NCBI GenBank assembly: GCA_977006965.1
Contig: OZ345357.1
Location: 1,922,001 to 1,986,000 of the forward strand
Origin: Phymatolithon calcareum
Lineage: Eukaryota > Rhodophyta > Florideophyceae > Hapalidiales
DNA: 64,000 bases
Direction of reading: 5' to 3'
The notes beneath the pieces were generated by a model, which did no database searches, was not told where the DNA came from, and saw only the letters and a list, made by a program, of their open reading frames with translations. Below are positions 33,115 through 45,327 of this stretch, one piece after another (within the stretch, counting starts at the first letter, position 1; each line of letters starts with the position of its first letter). The position numbers and the translations under genes were made by a program.

Positions 33115-33815
33115 ATGAAGAAGAGAACATCACTTCCTTCAAGTTGGTTGTACCAGCAGATCTTCATCGCGCGGTTGAGTTCTACACGGGTGTCATTGAC
33201 GAGTGGCGGAAATGTTGCAAGACGGCGTGCCCAGCGTGCAGGCACTCCCGATTCGCGCTGCAGATTACGTATGCTCTCATTGAAGAGGAGTACAGTTGCT
33301 ACAATCAAGCTAGGTAGTTTGTTTCAATATGACAGGGAGAGCGTTCCCCTGGACCTGCAGCGCACCGAAGAGTCGTACTTTGGTGAAATCAACGAATGTA
33401 CAGAGGAAAGTACAGTTTACGGCATGGGATATTGTCGAAAAAGAGATGTGCATCTCCTGTGTATTAGTGCTTTAATGAGGCTGACAGCCTTGCTTAAAAG
33501 CAGTTGAATGAATTTTATTTCCCACCTACGCTATTGAAGAAGGAGAAGACCCTGACGCCATGCTTCCCTTGGAAATTTGCTACTTTACAGTAACATAGAT
33601 GTACAAGCTGATCCTGGTTGCGCCTTTGAGCTGTTTAACCCCTTGATTGAAAAGCAACGAAATCTCTATGTTATGATCAGCGTCAGAAACATGTTACGAG
33701 ATGGTTGAGCGGGAATTGCAGCAGACTCATCTTTTGCCGTTCAGTTTTACACTCGTTCGATCGAAGAGGGTGGTGTTGTGTGCGGCATGGTGGAACTGTT
33801 TCCCTTCTCGATATT
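33115..33815 (+). pseudogene. decayed Sel1-like repeat protein (copy 3)
   Basis: Same remnant; variant pattern as in copy 2. Confidence 0.65.
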
Positions 33816-35614
33816 GATGTCACCTACTGTGGGAAGCACGATATGCTTTGCATCCCAAAATGCACTGGATTGCAAAGCGCAAGAGTTGTGTCGATGTGAT
33901 ACTCTCATAGATTATTTCTCTTCTGTTGTTCAGGAATTTGGGCTTCATTGTCTTCCTCCTCGTCCGCCACACTGTTCTTCGAACAAGATTCCTCCGTACC
34001 TATTTTGCAAGGCAAGAACAATAGGAATTAGAGTTCTATTTAGCCTCCCGTTGCGTAGCTAGCCATATTTACAATAAACTGTAATACCTCGACTATACGC
34101 ACGGGAAATTTGAAACAAACGAGGCTGTCGTAACTGTTAAACAGCATAAATATATTTGCGGATATGCAATCCGAAAATTACGCCTAAATTTGGCTAATAT
34201 TAAGTACAATTAAATTATGCCAAAAATCAAATTAAAATAATTTTAAAACTAAAGTTATGGTACTGCGCGAGCGAGCGAGCTCACCAATATTCCATAACTT
34301 TAGTTATGGTATTAGCGGAGATGTTGAGTTATGACACCCATGTTTCTAAAAATTTAATTGGACGAGATTATGGAAATGATTGGACCACATTCATCGAGTC
34401 AGCGATTTCATTGGGCGAGATTTCAAAATGATTGGACCACATTCATCGTGTTCTGTGATTTCATTGGACGAGACGGTCCAAATGATTGGACCACATTCAT
34501 AGCGTTCTGTGATTTCATTGGTCCTCTCAGAGATTAAAATTTGCAGATTTTGCAATTTAAAAAAATTGACAATTTTACGTTTTTGCCAATATTTTGGCTA
34601 TTGAAAAGTTGGACGTTTCAGAAATTCTGATGATTCCCGCCTTCTTTGAGACTTTCGAAGAGGCGTTTTGAAGCGCCTCCCTTACTTAAATTCTCAAAAA
34701 TCCTCCAGATTTCGCATATTGAAATCATTTTCCACTCCACGAGTACCACTGGCTCCCCGTTTCCTGTATCCCTTGGACACGATTGCTTCGTGGCCTGCCG
34801 ATGTTCTTTAGAGCAGTGGCAGGAGGTACCGCTACATGCTTTGTTCTAATTTCGTAACTACTATGTCATAGAATTATCAGCATGCACCATCTCTGACAAT
34901 GTCGTTCATATCACCCATTCTTGTTTCCGCTCGAACACTCCCTAATCTCACTCTGAATATTCACTTGAACCTTAACCATCATTGAATATTTTCAGATCTA
35001 CCAACATTAACCACAACTATGTACTCGCGCAATAAAGGACCTGTACAAGCACTCTTTACATACACGATACACATTCTCGATTTCCTTGTCACCATCAGCA
35101 TCTTCTACACTTCCTAATATCACGTCCGATGTGCCCCAAGATTCGACAGCGGTAACAGTCTTTGGCATTAAGAAGCGACAGCTTCCACCTCGTGGCTATT
35201 GTGTGACTCTTCAGCCACCAATCAAAACTGAAATGAGGCTCTGGTCCCGCATGATCTCCGCACCGTGCTGAATAGATTGCCAGCACACGATCCCACGGTG
35301 CACGATAAGATTGTGGAGCTCGGTGAGTTGTAACAGAGACAATAAATGAATGCTTTATTGAAAAACAATTAACTTTTGGGTGCACTGGCGATGCGCTTTG
35401 TGAGACCGGAGCTTCAATTTTGACTCGCGTTTCCGCAAACGGGTCAATAAATGTTAGACTTCTTGAATGTGGCAACGAGTCAAGCCGTATTTCTCACGGA
35501 CGAATCTATTTAGTTTCCCTTGCGCGCAATTACTCTCTCCAAGGTTTCGGAACCGGCTCTTACTCAGATATGAACAAATTTGGTTCCTTCTCCCGCTCCG
35601 AAGCAATGCACTAA

Positions 35615-36175
35615 CAACAGAAATTTCAGCATCCGGAAGTCATAGTATCTGTTCATATTAGGTGCGCGCTGAATGTTGAACATGGTGTCGGCTGTAATAT
35701 CCTTGAGAGGATGATCATTTGTCCAGCTCACGGGCATTCCATACCCTGCCCCTAACGCCCAGTAATTCTTGTTGGTATCAGCACGTTAAAATGCGACTTG
35801 CAGTCGTGCCGCATTCTCAGATGTATGCAGTGGAACGAACATCACGTCGCTTGCACATCTGTCATATCAGTGTACAGAAAAGACCTCCATGGGACCGCCA
35901 TTTGGTCCGGAATGTGCGGCCCGCTACTCAACCACCATGTACCTTAATTTGCGCGCCGTTCGATCGGGTTTCGTGCGGTGCACGAGCAATCCTGCTGGTT
36001 TGTCCACTACTACATAATGCTCGGTGTGCAATAATATTGAAATTCCAGTGCCAATTCGTGGAACCTGCGGAAGCGCGCGCGGGCAGGGACGGAGCGAGGA
36101 AATAATACCAGTACTGCTGGTTCGCTGGTTGATGCTGCTTAGATTCAATGCCGTTTTAATTGACAATGTGCACAA
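35615..36175 (-). pseudogene. decayed RluA/TruC-type fragment (copy 4)
   Basis: Same remnant; one substitution (TARKLRYMV instead of TARELRYMV) in the open piece 36175-35924. Confidence 0.7.
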
Positions 36176-39100
36176 TTGTGGTTTATCGGCAAGAACAGCG
36201 GAGTTGTGAAGGAAACCCGAGAGATCGTCATTTGAAAATGGATCGTGAAAGTGGGAGAGTTCAGGCGTTTTCGAACATGGGATTGCGTGGTACTGGTATT
36301 GATATTGATGTCAAACTCTTCAGGCTCAGAGCGCCGTGCAATTGGGTATTGACATATGAGCCAATTGTATTTTCAGCTAGAATAAGTCCATTGTCTGGTC
36401 TGATTCGGGTCTTGATTCAGGAAGGCAATTCGTGTTTAAGTACTAGAACATCAATTTGCTTGGCATGTTTGGACCCCAGTACAGCATGCCACGGTCTAAG
36501 TTCTTAGAGAAGAAAGGGCCTTGTGTCTTACTTCCCAATATTCTTTAGAGCAGTGGCGGGAGGTAACGCTACATGCACTATTCACTATGTCATAGAATTG
36601 TCCGCATCGGTACTCTTTCAATAATTCTGCAGGTTGCTGGCATTTTAAGAAACTGCATCTGAAAAACTGAAGGACAGTCTGACATAAGTCTGTTGTTCCT
36701 GTTTTTCTCGAAATCACTAATCATGTCTGTTCGGCTGCCAAACAGCGGGGAAGGAGTTTCTGGAGATATCCTCGCACATTGAACCTAGCAAAAATGTTCA
36801 CACGGCAAGACCAAATTTTTCAAATCAGAAAAGGAACGACTGAAATTAATTGACCACCAAATGGAGCGCCTTGTTGACCCCCTGCGTCTGGCCAGTCCTA
36901 ACAAGAGGTCCTCTTCTATGTATGACACATATAAAACTGAACTCCGACTTCATATTGATAGCTTCTAGCAATACTCAGTCCAGCATGCTGGAGCAACAGC
37001 TGCGCCAACTCCGCCTACTGTAGTAGATGCCAACTGCCGTGCTATTTCCCGCAGTCGCACTGCAGTGCCCCCCGCTGCCTCAAAAGATCCCGCCCACCTC
37101 AGCGCCAAGAGTTATTTGTGTCGCTCCGTCTCTGAATTTTGCCGCAGTCAGCTTTTAATGTCTCTCCCCTCGCTTGTGGAGGCATTTGAGCCCCTGGCCC
37201 GCACCGTTTTGCCATACCCGCGCTCACTATCTGGTGATTTCGGAAGCGAATTAAGCCCTCATTTCAATGCGCGCGCCTTCGTAGCCTCAGCAACGTGCTT
37301 CTAGAATCAACAGGACTTTTTTGACTGCTTTTCTCATTTTTCTGATTTGTCCGACTTAGCTCGCGTCCTTCGACTTTCGCAAAATAAAAACATATGTTGA
37401 CAAAATCTTATCTCTTTCATCCACTTCTGAAACGTTATACAAGGTATTTATAGTGCGAGGTGGAAGTCGAAAATATTATACTTCACTTTTTAACGTAGAA
37501 AGAACGTCGAATGAGAGCTGCATGCTAAGAATTATAACGCCCGACAATCAGCAGACGGTTTGCTCCAACGTTTTGTACCTACAAACTGCAAACGCCGCTG
37601 TCTGTCCTTGCGACTCCGGCAACGCAGCGATTTCTGCGACGAAGGGATGACGCTAATAGCTGTTAGCTCGTCAACACACCGCGTAGAGTGTAATACGTTG
37701 GAGATCAGCCACGAGGGTGGAAAGACGATATATTTGCCAGAATGCGCCGCTAAAGCATAAATTTCAAGGGGCACAGCGCGGTGGTCAGGCGGACGAAGTA
37801 GTTCGGGAAAAGCGGTGTCGAGGTATCCATCGCCAGCGCGGTGGGGCAGAACAGCGTGAAAGCGTACGATTCAATAGAGTGCGGCGAGGGCGGCGTTGCG
37901 GCATCATCTCCAGCGGCGTGAGACAGAGCGGCATGGGGCAGCGGCGTGTTGTGCTTTCCACGTGCCATACCGTCATTCAGACTTATGGTTGGGACCAGGA
38001 TGGGTCAGTAGGCCCTCGGCGACGACAAGACGCTGCCATTTGGTGGATAATTAAGGTTTAATAAACTGTCCAGCCGAAAAATATAGTAACTTCAGGTTCT
38101 TCCAAGGCGAAACGTTGAAAATATTTGAAAGAACTCCGGTAAGCATTTTTCTGTAATGAATAATGACAGCCGAGCATTGGAAACTTCACAGCTGACAATA
38201 TTTCACTTGTTTCTACACATTTTCTTGAAAATGGATACTGTCCCGTGGGTGCAAATTATATAATTAAATTTTTCATCCAGAATGAGCATTGTTTTAGCCT
38301 GTGAGTGCGCTTGTGTAGGTCCTTAATAATCATTACTTCTTGATATCCGCGGTTCTTGCCAGTACTGTTAAGAGCACTGGGCAAGAAGTACCCCTATCCG
38401 ATTCCGTAACTGCTACATTTGGATGCCCATTTAAAAACGGGCATCTCTACCATGAATCTTTACATATTGTGATATATGAACAGCTTTTTAACAAAGGTTA
38501 TACCAGGAAGCGAAGCGATTTCTTAGTCTTTGTGTCGCGCCATTGGCGCAGTGATTCCACTTGTTTCGCACTACATTATCACAGTACTCTTGCGTACCGT
38601 CCCAGGTGATATTATGTTTATTCCAGAACCATAGATGTGCTGCAATCGCAGAAAAACCCGAAGATATTTCACGCTGGCCTGGATGGCCTAGAGGGAAGCT
38701 ACCACCAGTATTTACATTGCGCGCTAGTACGCATTTAGGACTGCGGATGTAGAGAAAATCAACAAAAGTAAACTCCCGTTCCAAAACCACTTTGACCACC
38801 GATGAGAGTCACCGCCGCCCACATTGCGCGAGCAGCCCAACTTGACCGGTACCCTCAATCGTGGGGTGGTGAATAGGTAACCATTCACACCCGCGCAACA
38901 GAGAATCCTTCAAGCGCCGCGAAACGTGTGTCTAAGAGCGAGCGACAGGACAGGCGGAGCGCCGTGCAAAACCTGCCGAAGAGAGATGTAGCCCCAGTAC
39001 AACGACAATTCGCGTTGAGATTTTTGAAGCATCGCAGCTCAGTACTTAATTGAACTTCCACTCTATAAATGGTGTTTTGCATAGGACCTAAAGTGAAGCA

Positions 39101-39243
39101 AAGTCGACTCATAAGATGGAATTTGCGATTGACATCGACAAAATCCGCAAAGCGCTCTGAAAAGGGATCCTTGATGTCTGGGCGTAAAAAGAAAAAACAT
39201 CTCCGTGCCGGAGTATCTTCGCGCACCATTGAGCAGTTCCCAC

Positions 39244-39944
39244 ATGAAGAAGAGAACATCACTTCCTTCAAGTTGGTTGTACCAGAAGATCTTCATCGCG
39301 CGGTTGAGTTCTACACGGGTGTCATTGACGAGTGGCGGAAATGTTGCAAGACGGCGTGCCCAGCGTGCAGGCACTCCCGATTCGCGCTGCAGATTACGTA
39401 TGCTCCCATTGAAGAGGAGTACAGTTGCTACAATCAAGCTAGGTAGTTTGTTTCAATATGACAGGGAGAGCGTTCCCCTGGACCTGCAGCGCACCGAAGA
39501 GTCGTACTTTGGTGAAATCAACGAATGTACAGAGGAAAGTACAGTTTACGGCATGGGATATTGTCGAAAAAGAGATGTGCATCTCCTGTGTATTAGTGCG
39601 TTAATGAGGCTGACAGCCTTGCTTAAAAGCAGTTGAATGAATTTCATTTCCCACCTACGCTATTGAAGAAGGAGAAGACCCTGACGCCATGCTTCCCTTG
39701 GAAATTTGCTACTTTACAGTAACATAGATGTACAAGCTGATCCTGGTCACGCCTTTGAGCTGTTTAACCCCTTGATTGAAAAGCACCGAAATCTCTATGT
39801 TATGATCAGCGTCAGAAACATGTTACGAGATGGTTGAGCGGGAATTGCAGCAGACTCATCTTTTGCCGTTGAGTTTTACACTCGTTCGATCGAAGAGGGT
39901 GGTGTTGTGTGCGGCATGGTGGAACTGTTTCCCTTATCGATATT
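39244..39944 (+). pseudogene. decayed Sel1-like repeat protein (copy 4)
   Basis: Same remnant; variant pattern mostly as in copy 1 (TYAPIEEE), with a private PEDLHRAVEF. Confidence 0.65.
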
Positions 39945-40431
39945 GATGTCACCTACTGTGGGAAGCACGATATGCTTTGCATCCCAAAATGCACTGGATT
40001 GCAAAGCGCAAGATTTGTGTCGATGTGATACTCTCATAGATTATTTCTCTTCTGTTGTTCAGGAATTTGGGCTTCATTGTCTTCCTCCTCGTCCGCCACA
40101 CTGCTCTTCGAACAAGATTCCTCCGTACCTATTTTGCAAGGCAAGAACAATAGGAATTAGAGTTCTATTTAGCCCCCGTTGCGTAGCTAGCCATATTTAC
40201 AATAAACTGTAATACCTCGACTATAGGAACGGGAAATTTGAAACAAACGAGGCTGTCGTAACTGTTAAACAGCATAAATATATTTGCGGATATGCAATCC
40301 GAAAATTACGCCTAAACTTGGCTAATATTAAGTACAATTAAATTATGCCAAAAATCAAATTAAAATAATTTTAAAACTAAAGTTATTGTACTGCGCGAGC
40401 GAGCGAGCCCACCAATTCCATAACTTTAGTT

Positions 40432-41235
40432 CCATAACTTTAGTTATGGTATTAGCGGAGATGTTGAGTTATGACACCCATGTTTCTAAGAATTTAATTG
40501 GACGATATTATCGAAATGATTGGACTTCATTCATCGGGTGCTATCATTTCATTCATTTAATTGGACGAGATAGTCGAAATGATTGGACCACATTCATTGG
40601 GTTCTGTGATTTCCTTGGACGAGATAATCGAAACGATTGGACCACATTCATCGCGTTCTGTGATTTCATTGGACCTCTCAGAGATTAAAATTTGCAGATT
40701 TTGCAATTTAAAAAAATTGACAATTTTACGTGTTCGCCAATATTTTGGCTATTGAAAAGTTGGACGTTTCAGAAATTTTGAAGATTCCCGCCTTCTTTGA
40801 GACTTTCGAAGAGGCGTTTTGAAGCGCCTCCCTTACTTAAATTCTCTCAAATCCTCCAGATTTCGCATATTGAAATCATTTTCCACTTCACGAGCACCAG
40901 TAGCTCCCCGTTTCCTGTATCCCTTGGACACGATTGCTTCATTGGACGAAATCGTCGAAATGATTGGACCACATTTATCTCGTTCTGAGATTTCATTGGA
41001 CCACTCAGAGATTAAAATTTGTAGAATTTACAACTTAAAATAATTGAAAATTTTTTGTGTTCGCCAATATTTTGGCCATTGAAAAGTTGGACGTTTCAAA
41101 AATTCTGCAGATTGCCGCCTTCTTTGAGACTTTCAAAGAGGCGTTTTGACCCGCCTCCCTGACTTATATTCCAAGAAAATTTGCAGATTTCGCATATTGA
41201 ATTGATCTCCCACTCCACGAGCACCGCCAGCTAGC
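40432..41235 (+). repeat. left arm of copy 5, with ~55-bp minisatellite and internal duplication
   Basis: Four ~55-bp units at about 40495-40680 and one more at 40940-41000. The block containing CGCCAATATTTTGGC...TTGGACGTTTCA...GAGGCGTTTTGA occurs twice (about 40700-40910 and 41035-41230), an internal tandem duplication of roughly 325 bp. It pairs with 51582-52400. Confidence 0.8.
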
Positions 41236-41299
41236 CAATGTTAGCAAGAGTACATAGTGTTACAGCACGAAGAGCCTATCCGATGCTAAGTGTGACGGA

Positions 41300-41560
41300 G
41301 GAGAAGGAGTGCCAATAACGACACCTCATGGAGTGGATCTTTAATCTAATGCCATGGAGGGGTGCAACGATATGGGTGCCATGATGAGGGCGCTTATGTG
41401 GTTGCAGTAAGCAGCTTTGCAATAGTGACGTCGAAGGATTATTGGAAGCTCCGTTTCGTGCTGTAGTGCTCTATATTCTTGCCGTTGAGGAACGCAGGTA
41501 TGTGCGTGCCCTGGGCAACTTGGGGAGCCTGCTCAAACATGACCTAGACTATGTTCCGGC
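41300..41560 (+). pseudogene. Sel1-like repeat remnant
   Basis: Frame pieces read NAMEGCNDMGAMMRALMW and ALYILAVEERRYVRALGNLG, matching the A-(x)-LY-x-x-A-x-E-x-G...A-x-x-N-L-G layout of Sel1-like repeats. Stops intervene. Confidence 0.5.
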
Positions 41561-41619
41561 GGATCTATCTTGAGCCGTATAACTGTTTTTCTTTCCCGAT
41601 GAAGAGATTGGTAACGTAG

Positions 41620-42260
41620 TCGCGAGTATGAAGACTTGTGCTCTTCTTCCACAGTGGGGAGATGGCGTGCAGGGACGTAAATGCGACAAGACGTTTTTCC
41701 TGTCGGCGGCATCTGAAACTCCATTTCTGCTGTTGCCCTCACTAACGCAGAGGTTGTGAACGTCATTTTTGAAGAATTTTGAGGAGAAACGAAGCTATGC
41801 CAATGTGCATGCAATTAAATTTCTTCAATCTCTCATATACTATAGTCTTCGAACTTTGCCACAGACCGATGTTCTCCGTTGTGGATGAAACCGTAGATTT
41901 GAAGTGATATCGTTTAGTAGAACAGAGAATAGGCTCATATAATGTGGTGCAAAACACGCACCCAGCTGGTCCTCCTCGTGCAGATCAGCGCTATACGCGT
42001 AGCGTGTGGGAGGGCGGACTAGACTAATGAGGCTGGCACCATTGCTCAAGCATGCGGTCTAGAATGTTCCAGCATATCGCCTTCGTGCCTTCAAGCTAAG
42101 CACAGGAGCAATTGAAAAGGGTGCAATTATGTGAGGCGTTTTTCAAATTGGCAATTTTGCTGTGTAACGGAGGATGAGTACCACGAAACGCGCCTTATAT
42201 AGTGGATGCAAGGATACAAGAATGTGGGGTTTTGCACACAGAAACACTCATGGGACCGCA
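41620..42260. repeat. ~640-bp duplicated segment, copy A (pairs with 43525-44370)
   Basis: Shares long diverged stretches with 43525-44370, such as GTGCTCTTCTTCCA, ATGCGACAAGACG, TGGATGAAACCGTAGATTTG, TGTGGTGCA(A/G)AA and CAAGCATGCGGTCTAGAATG. Probably tandem duplication within the expanded unit. No open gene. Confidence 0.75.
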
Positions 42261-42399
42261 AGGGAGATGTGTTTCAGCCGCTAAGCCCTTGCAGCTTCGA
42301 TAATCTACTCATATCCGTGTGACGCGGGTTAATGTCTTAGCCCTAGCTGCAAAACCGTTCGCCGGAAAATGGTGGAGGGAAGAGCTTCGGGTCCATTTG

Positions 42400-42640
42400 T
42401 CAGATGCAAGGATGTGGGTACCATAACGTAGGTACATATTTAGTTGCAGTAAGCAGTTTAGCAAATTTCCTGAGTAGTGGAATCGAAAGATTACCAGAAG
42501 ACTCTCTGCGTGCTGAAGGGCTCTATATTCATGCAATCAACTTTTCCAATGTCACAGAAAGTATAATCTTCGAACTTGATACCGTTCCTAAGAAACAGTC
42601 CATAATAATGTCAAGGACAGACTTGCCCAAGTCTCTCCTT
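42400..42640 (+). pseudogene. Sel1-like repeat remnant
   Basis: An 83-aa frame (42404-42655) reads VAVSSLANFLSSGIERLPED and then RAEGLYIHAIN, a Sel1-like pattern with no proper start. Confidence 0.45.
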
Positions 42641-42659
42641 TCCGTAGCTACGTAAAACA

Positions 42660-43107
42660 CTACACGAGTGATAAGAACGCTTAGCGCGCGAAAGGCACTA
42701 AATTCTTCTTTTGTACTGCACTGCTCATTGCCGTTTTGCCACGTCTACGACCAGATTTCGTTTCTAGGCCCGGTATTTTATCAAATATTGACCATGAGAC
42801 CATCGTAATTGGGGAGAGTCTCGAGACTTCTACTGGATATTACTGTTTTCTTCACCGGACCATGTTGTTGTGTTGATTCTAGCGTGGTGTAACTGCATGC
42901 CATGAAAACTCCAATTCGTTCCAGTATTTACTTCCATAATTTTAGTTCCAGCTTCCTCAGAATTGCAAACTGGAATTCATGCACGTACTTTTGTGGCAGT
43001 ACGAGCAATACCTCTCCTCTTGACCATCTTATCCCGTGAGCCACCCAAACCGGACCTCTATGTGTGGAGCGACTTCGAATGAATGTATACGGGTTCAATA
43101 TTGGCTC
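42660..43107. other. gene-free stretch
   Basis: Nothing recognisable beyond faint unit-like fragments (a CCATAATTTTAGTTCCA motif near 42932 resembles the unit end motif). Confidence 0.4.
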
Positions 43108-43515
43108 TGTGACACGTCAAAGCGTTCCAAAGGGAAAGAGGAGAGAGATTGACCTGAGCACAACACAATTGGATTGCTGGAGCGCAGCGCATACACGGCA
43201 AAAGTAGACGCTAGTTCACCGTGCGGGTTCCTACGATGCGCCGACGGTGCTGCCTTTATTTTTCTATAAGTAAAGGAACTGCAGCAGTACGAGAGTATAC
43301 CCAGGCATTAGAGAGGGTGCCATGGATGCGGCTCCACGCCCTTGAATGATCGGACAAACGAGTGCTCGCAGTTTTTGACAAATTCCAAGCGGATGTAAGT
43401 AAATCCACAAGACTGATTCCGAACGGCTTAGGGAAGTGACACCGACAGTCCGGTCGCCACGCACGCACCCGTCAGCGCAAGCAAGGGGTTAGGACCCGTT
43501 CGAAACGAGGACTGC
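43108..43515 (-). mobile_element. truncated, inverted remnant of the LTR at 3771-4333
   Basis: Reading the - strand gives the right three quarters of that LTR. It starts (at its 3' end) with TGTGACACG at 43108 and runs through the tract AAAGGCAGCACCGTCGG... and the GGATTTACTTACATCCGCTT block to GCAGTCCTCGTTTCGAACGG. Homology stops at about 43515, before the internal 75-bp duplication and the TGTAACAC end. Confidence 0.75.
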
Positions 43516-43524
43516 GGAGCATAG

Positions 43525-44370
43525 TGGACAGTATGAGCCTTGTGCTCTTCTTCCAGATGGGGAAGATAGCGTGCAAGGACGCATATTTTTTTTGCAACTG
43601 TTTAATTGTTTATTTGAAAGCCCTCATTAACACTCCTAAGACTGTACGAGAGCAGATTTTCGTAACTTGTTCATTCTAGTATATCACGTGGTCCCTATTA
43701 CAGGGACTCATCGTTCATACGTATGCTCTCCATGTGGCGCTCTGCTGCCGTTCCGAATGCAGCAAGGACGCATCTGCGACAAGACGATTTTCTGTCCGCG
43801 GCATTTGAAAATCTATTTACGCTGTTGTGCTAACGAACACAGAGGTTGTGAACGTCCTGGTTGAAGAATTGAGTGAAGAAACGAAGCTCTGCCAATTTGC
43901 ATGCATTTAACTTTCTTCAATCTCACATATACTCTAGTCTTCGACTTTGCCAAGACGAGATGTTCTCCATTGTGGATGAAACCGTAGATTTGAAGAGATA
44001 TCGATTAGTCGAATAGGGAATGGACCCATACACGCGTGCTATAATGTGGTGCAGAAGGCGCACGCAGCTGATCCTCCTGGTGCTGTTCAGCGTTATACGC
44101 GTGGCGTGCGGGAGGGCGGATTGGTCTAATCAGACTGGCACTCTTTCTCAAGCATGCGGTCTAGAATGTACCAGGACATCCACTTTGTGCCTTCGAGCTA
44201 TGCATACGAGCAATTGACGATTGTGAAAATATGTGAGGACAGATTTAATTTGGCAATTTGCTCTGAGACGGTGTAGGAGTGCCAATAAACGCGACTTATA
44301 CAGTGGATCTTTATTTTAATGCCATGGAAGGATGCAAGAATGTTAATTTTTTGGTCTCGGAAACACTCAT
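43525..44370. repeat. duplicated segment, copy B (pairs with 41620-42260)
   Basis: Diverged copy of 41620-42260, with an insertion around 43590-43755 absent from copy A. Its right end includes a Sel1-like remnant listed separately. Confidence 0.75.
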
Positions 44371-44380
44371 GGTAAGCACC
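44270..44380 (+). pseudogene. Sel1-like repeat remnant
   Basis: The frame reads GVPINATYTVDLYFNAMEGC and then KNVNFLV, one repeat-sized piece without start or continuation. Confidence 0.45.
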
Positions 44381-44399
44381 GCTCAAAACGTCTAGCAAA

Positions 44400-45327
44400 A
44401 CAGCAACGCAATCCTAATTTATTGTCGAAGCGTGTGCCGAGTGCGTTCGTTAGTTGGTTCGAATGGGACGTCGGATTGGAATATCGGTCGAATGTGAGAG
44501 TGTGCTCATTGCTTACGAGATGTTGCGGCGCTGTTTGTCGCCCTGTTGTGGTCGACGCTTCGCGCGCGACCGCTGCTGCACCCCTGAAGGATGCCGGGGC
44601 CGTTCCTCGTGTGTGGCCGGTGTGGAGTCTATTTAAACTCGGACCATGGACGAGCTGGAAGAGGGAGGGATATATCTGAGCTGGTCGGTTGTTGTGAAAA
44701 GATGCTAATCGAGCTGTCTGCTCGGTTTGGCGCAAGAGGTTGAAGTGTAAGTAAAATAGCGGCTGGTGTGCGTGGTGGAGCTTCTGCTCCTGTTTCTGAT
44801 GTTATCAAGCGCTCGCGTTGTATACGCGACCTTGCAGTACTGTAGATTTTGGAACCAAATCGCCGTGCAAGTAAATGCCATAATTTTCAGAAAAAAATGG
44901 CTTGGACACATATGACACTTCGCGTGGACAATGAGCATCGCATGGGGGATATGTGTTGATTTATTTTTAAAAGCTCCCAACGCCTCTCTTCAAGAGTAAA
45001 AGAGCCGCTTTTGCACGATTTTCTAAGCTAACGTAGTTTGACTATTCAGTATATCCTTGATTCGTATTTCTCTCCCAACAAGTTTTTTTCCTTTCAAGTT
45101 TATTTAAAAGCCCCACAGACTTCCGAAGATATGGGCGAGGCTTCCTCTTGTGCAGAAATCGGTGCCTTCATTTACTGAAGGTGTGTGCTTGAGCTACTTA
45201 TATACCCCTAGATAAGTGAAGCTAACTGTGATGACACGCATGGTCTCACACTCGGAGTATCAGCTGATAATAATCAAGCTGATCACCTAGCAGACACAGT
45301 CTTGCTAACAGTAATAATCTTGAACGT
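44400..45327. other. gene-free stretch
   Basis: GC-rich part 44500-44660 with CTATTTAAACTCGG near 44630 ahead of a 21-codon ATG frame; otherwise AT-rich. No gene supported. Confidence 0.4.

Larger units (their letters stand above)
28162..34291 (+). repeat. tandem 6.13-kb unit, copy 3
   Basis: 6130 bp, nearly identical to its neighbours. Matches copy 1 at variant sites at offsets of about 2.4-3.7 kb and copy 2 further right. Its right inverted end motif is at 34247-34260. Confidence 0.95.
34292..40431 (+). repeat. tandem 6.13-kb unit, copy 4
   Basis: 6140 bp; the excess over the other copies is mainly a duplicated 14-bp TTCCATAACTTTAG at its right junction. The right inverted end motif is mutated (AGTTATTG instead of AGTTATGG, near 40374-40388). 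Beyond this copy the sequence switches to an older subfamily. Confidence 0.95.
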
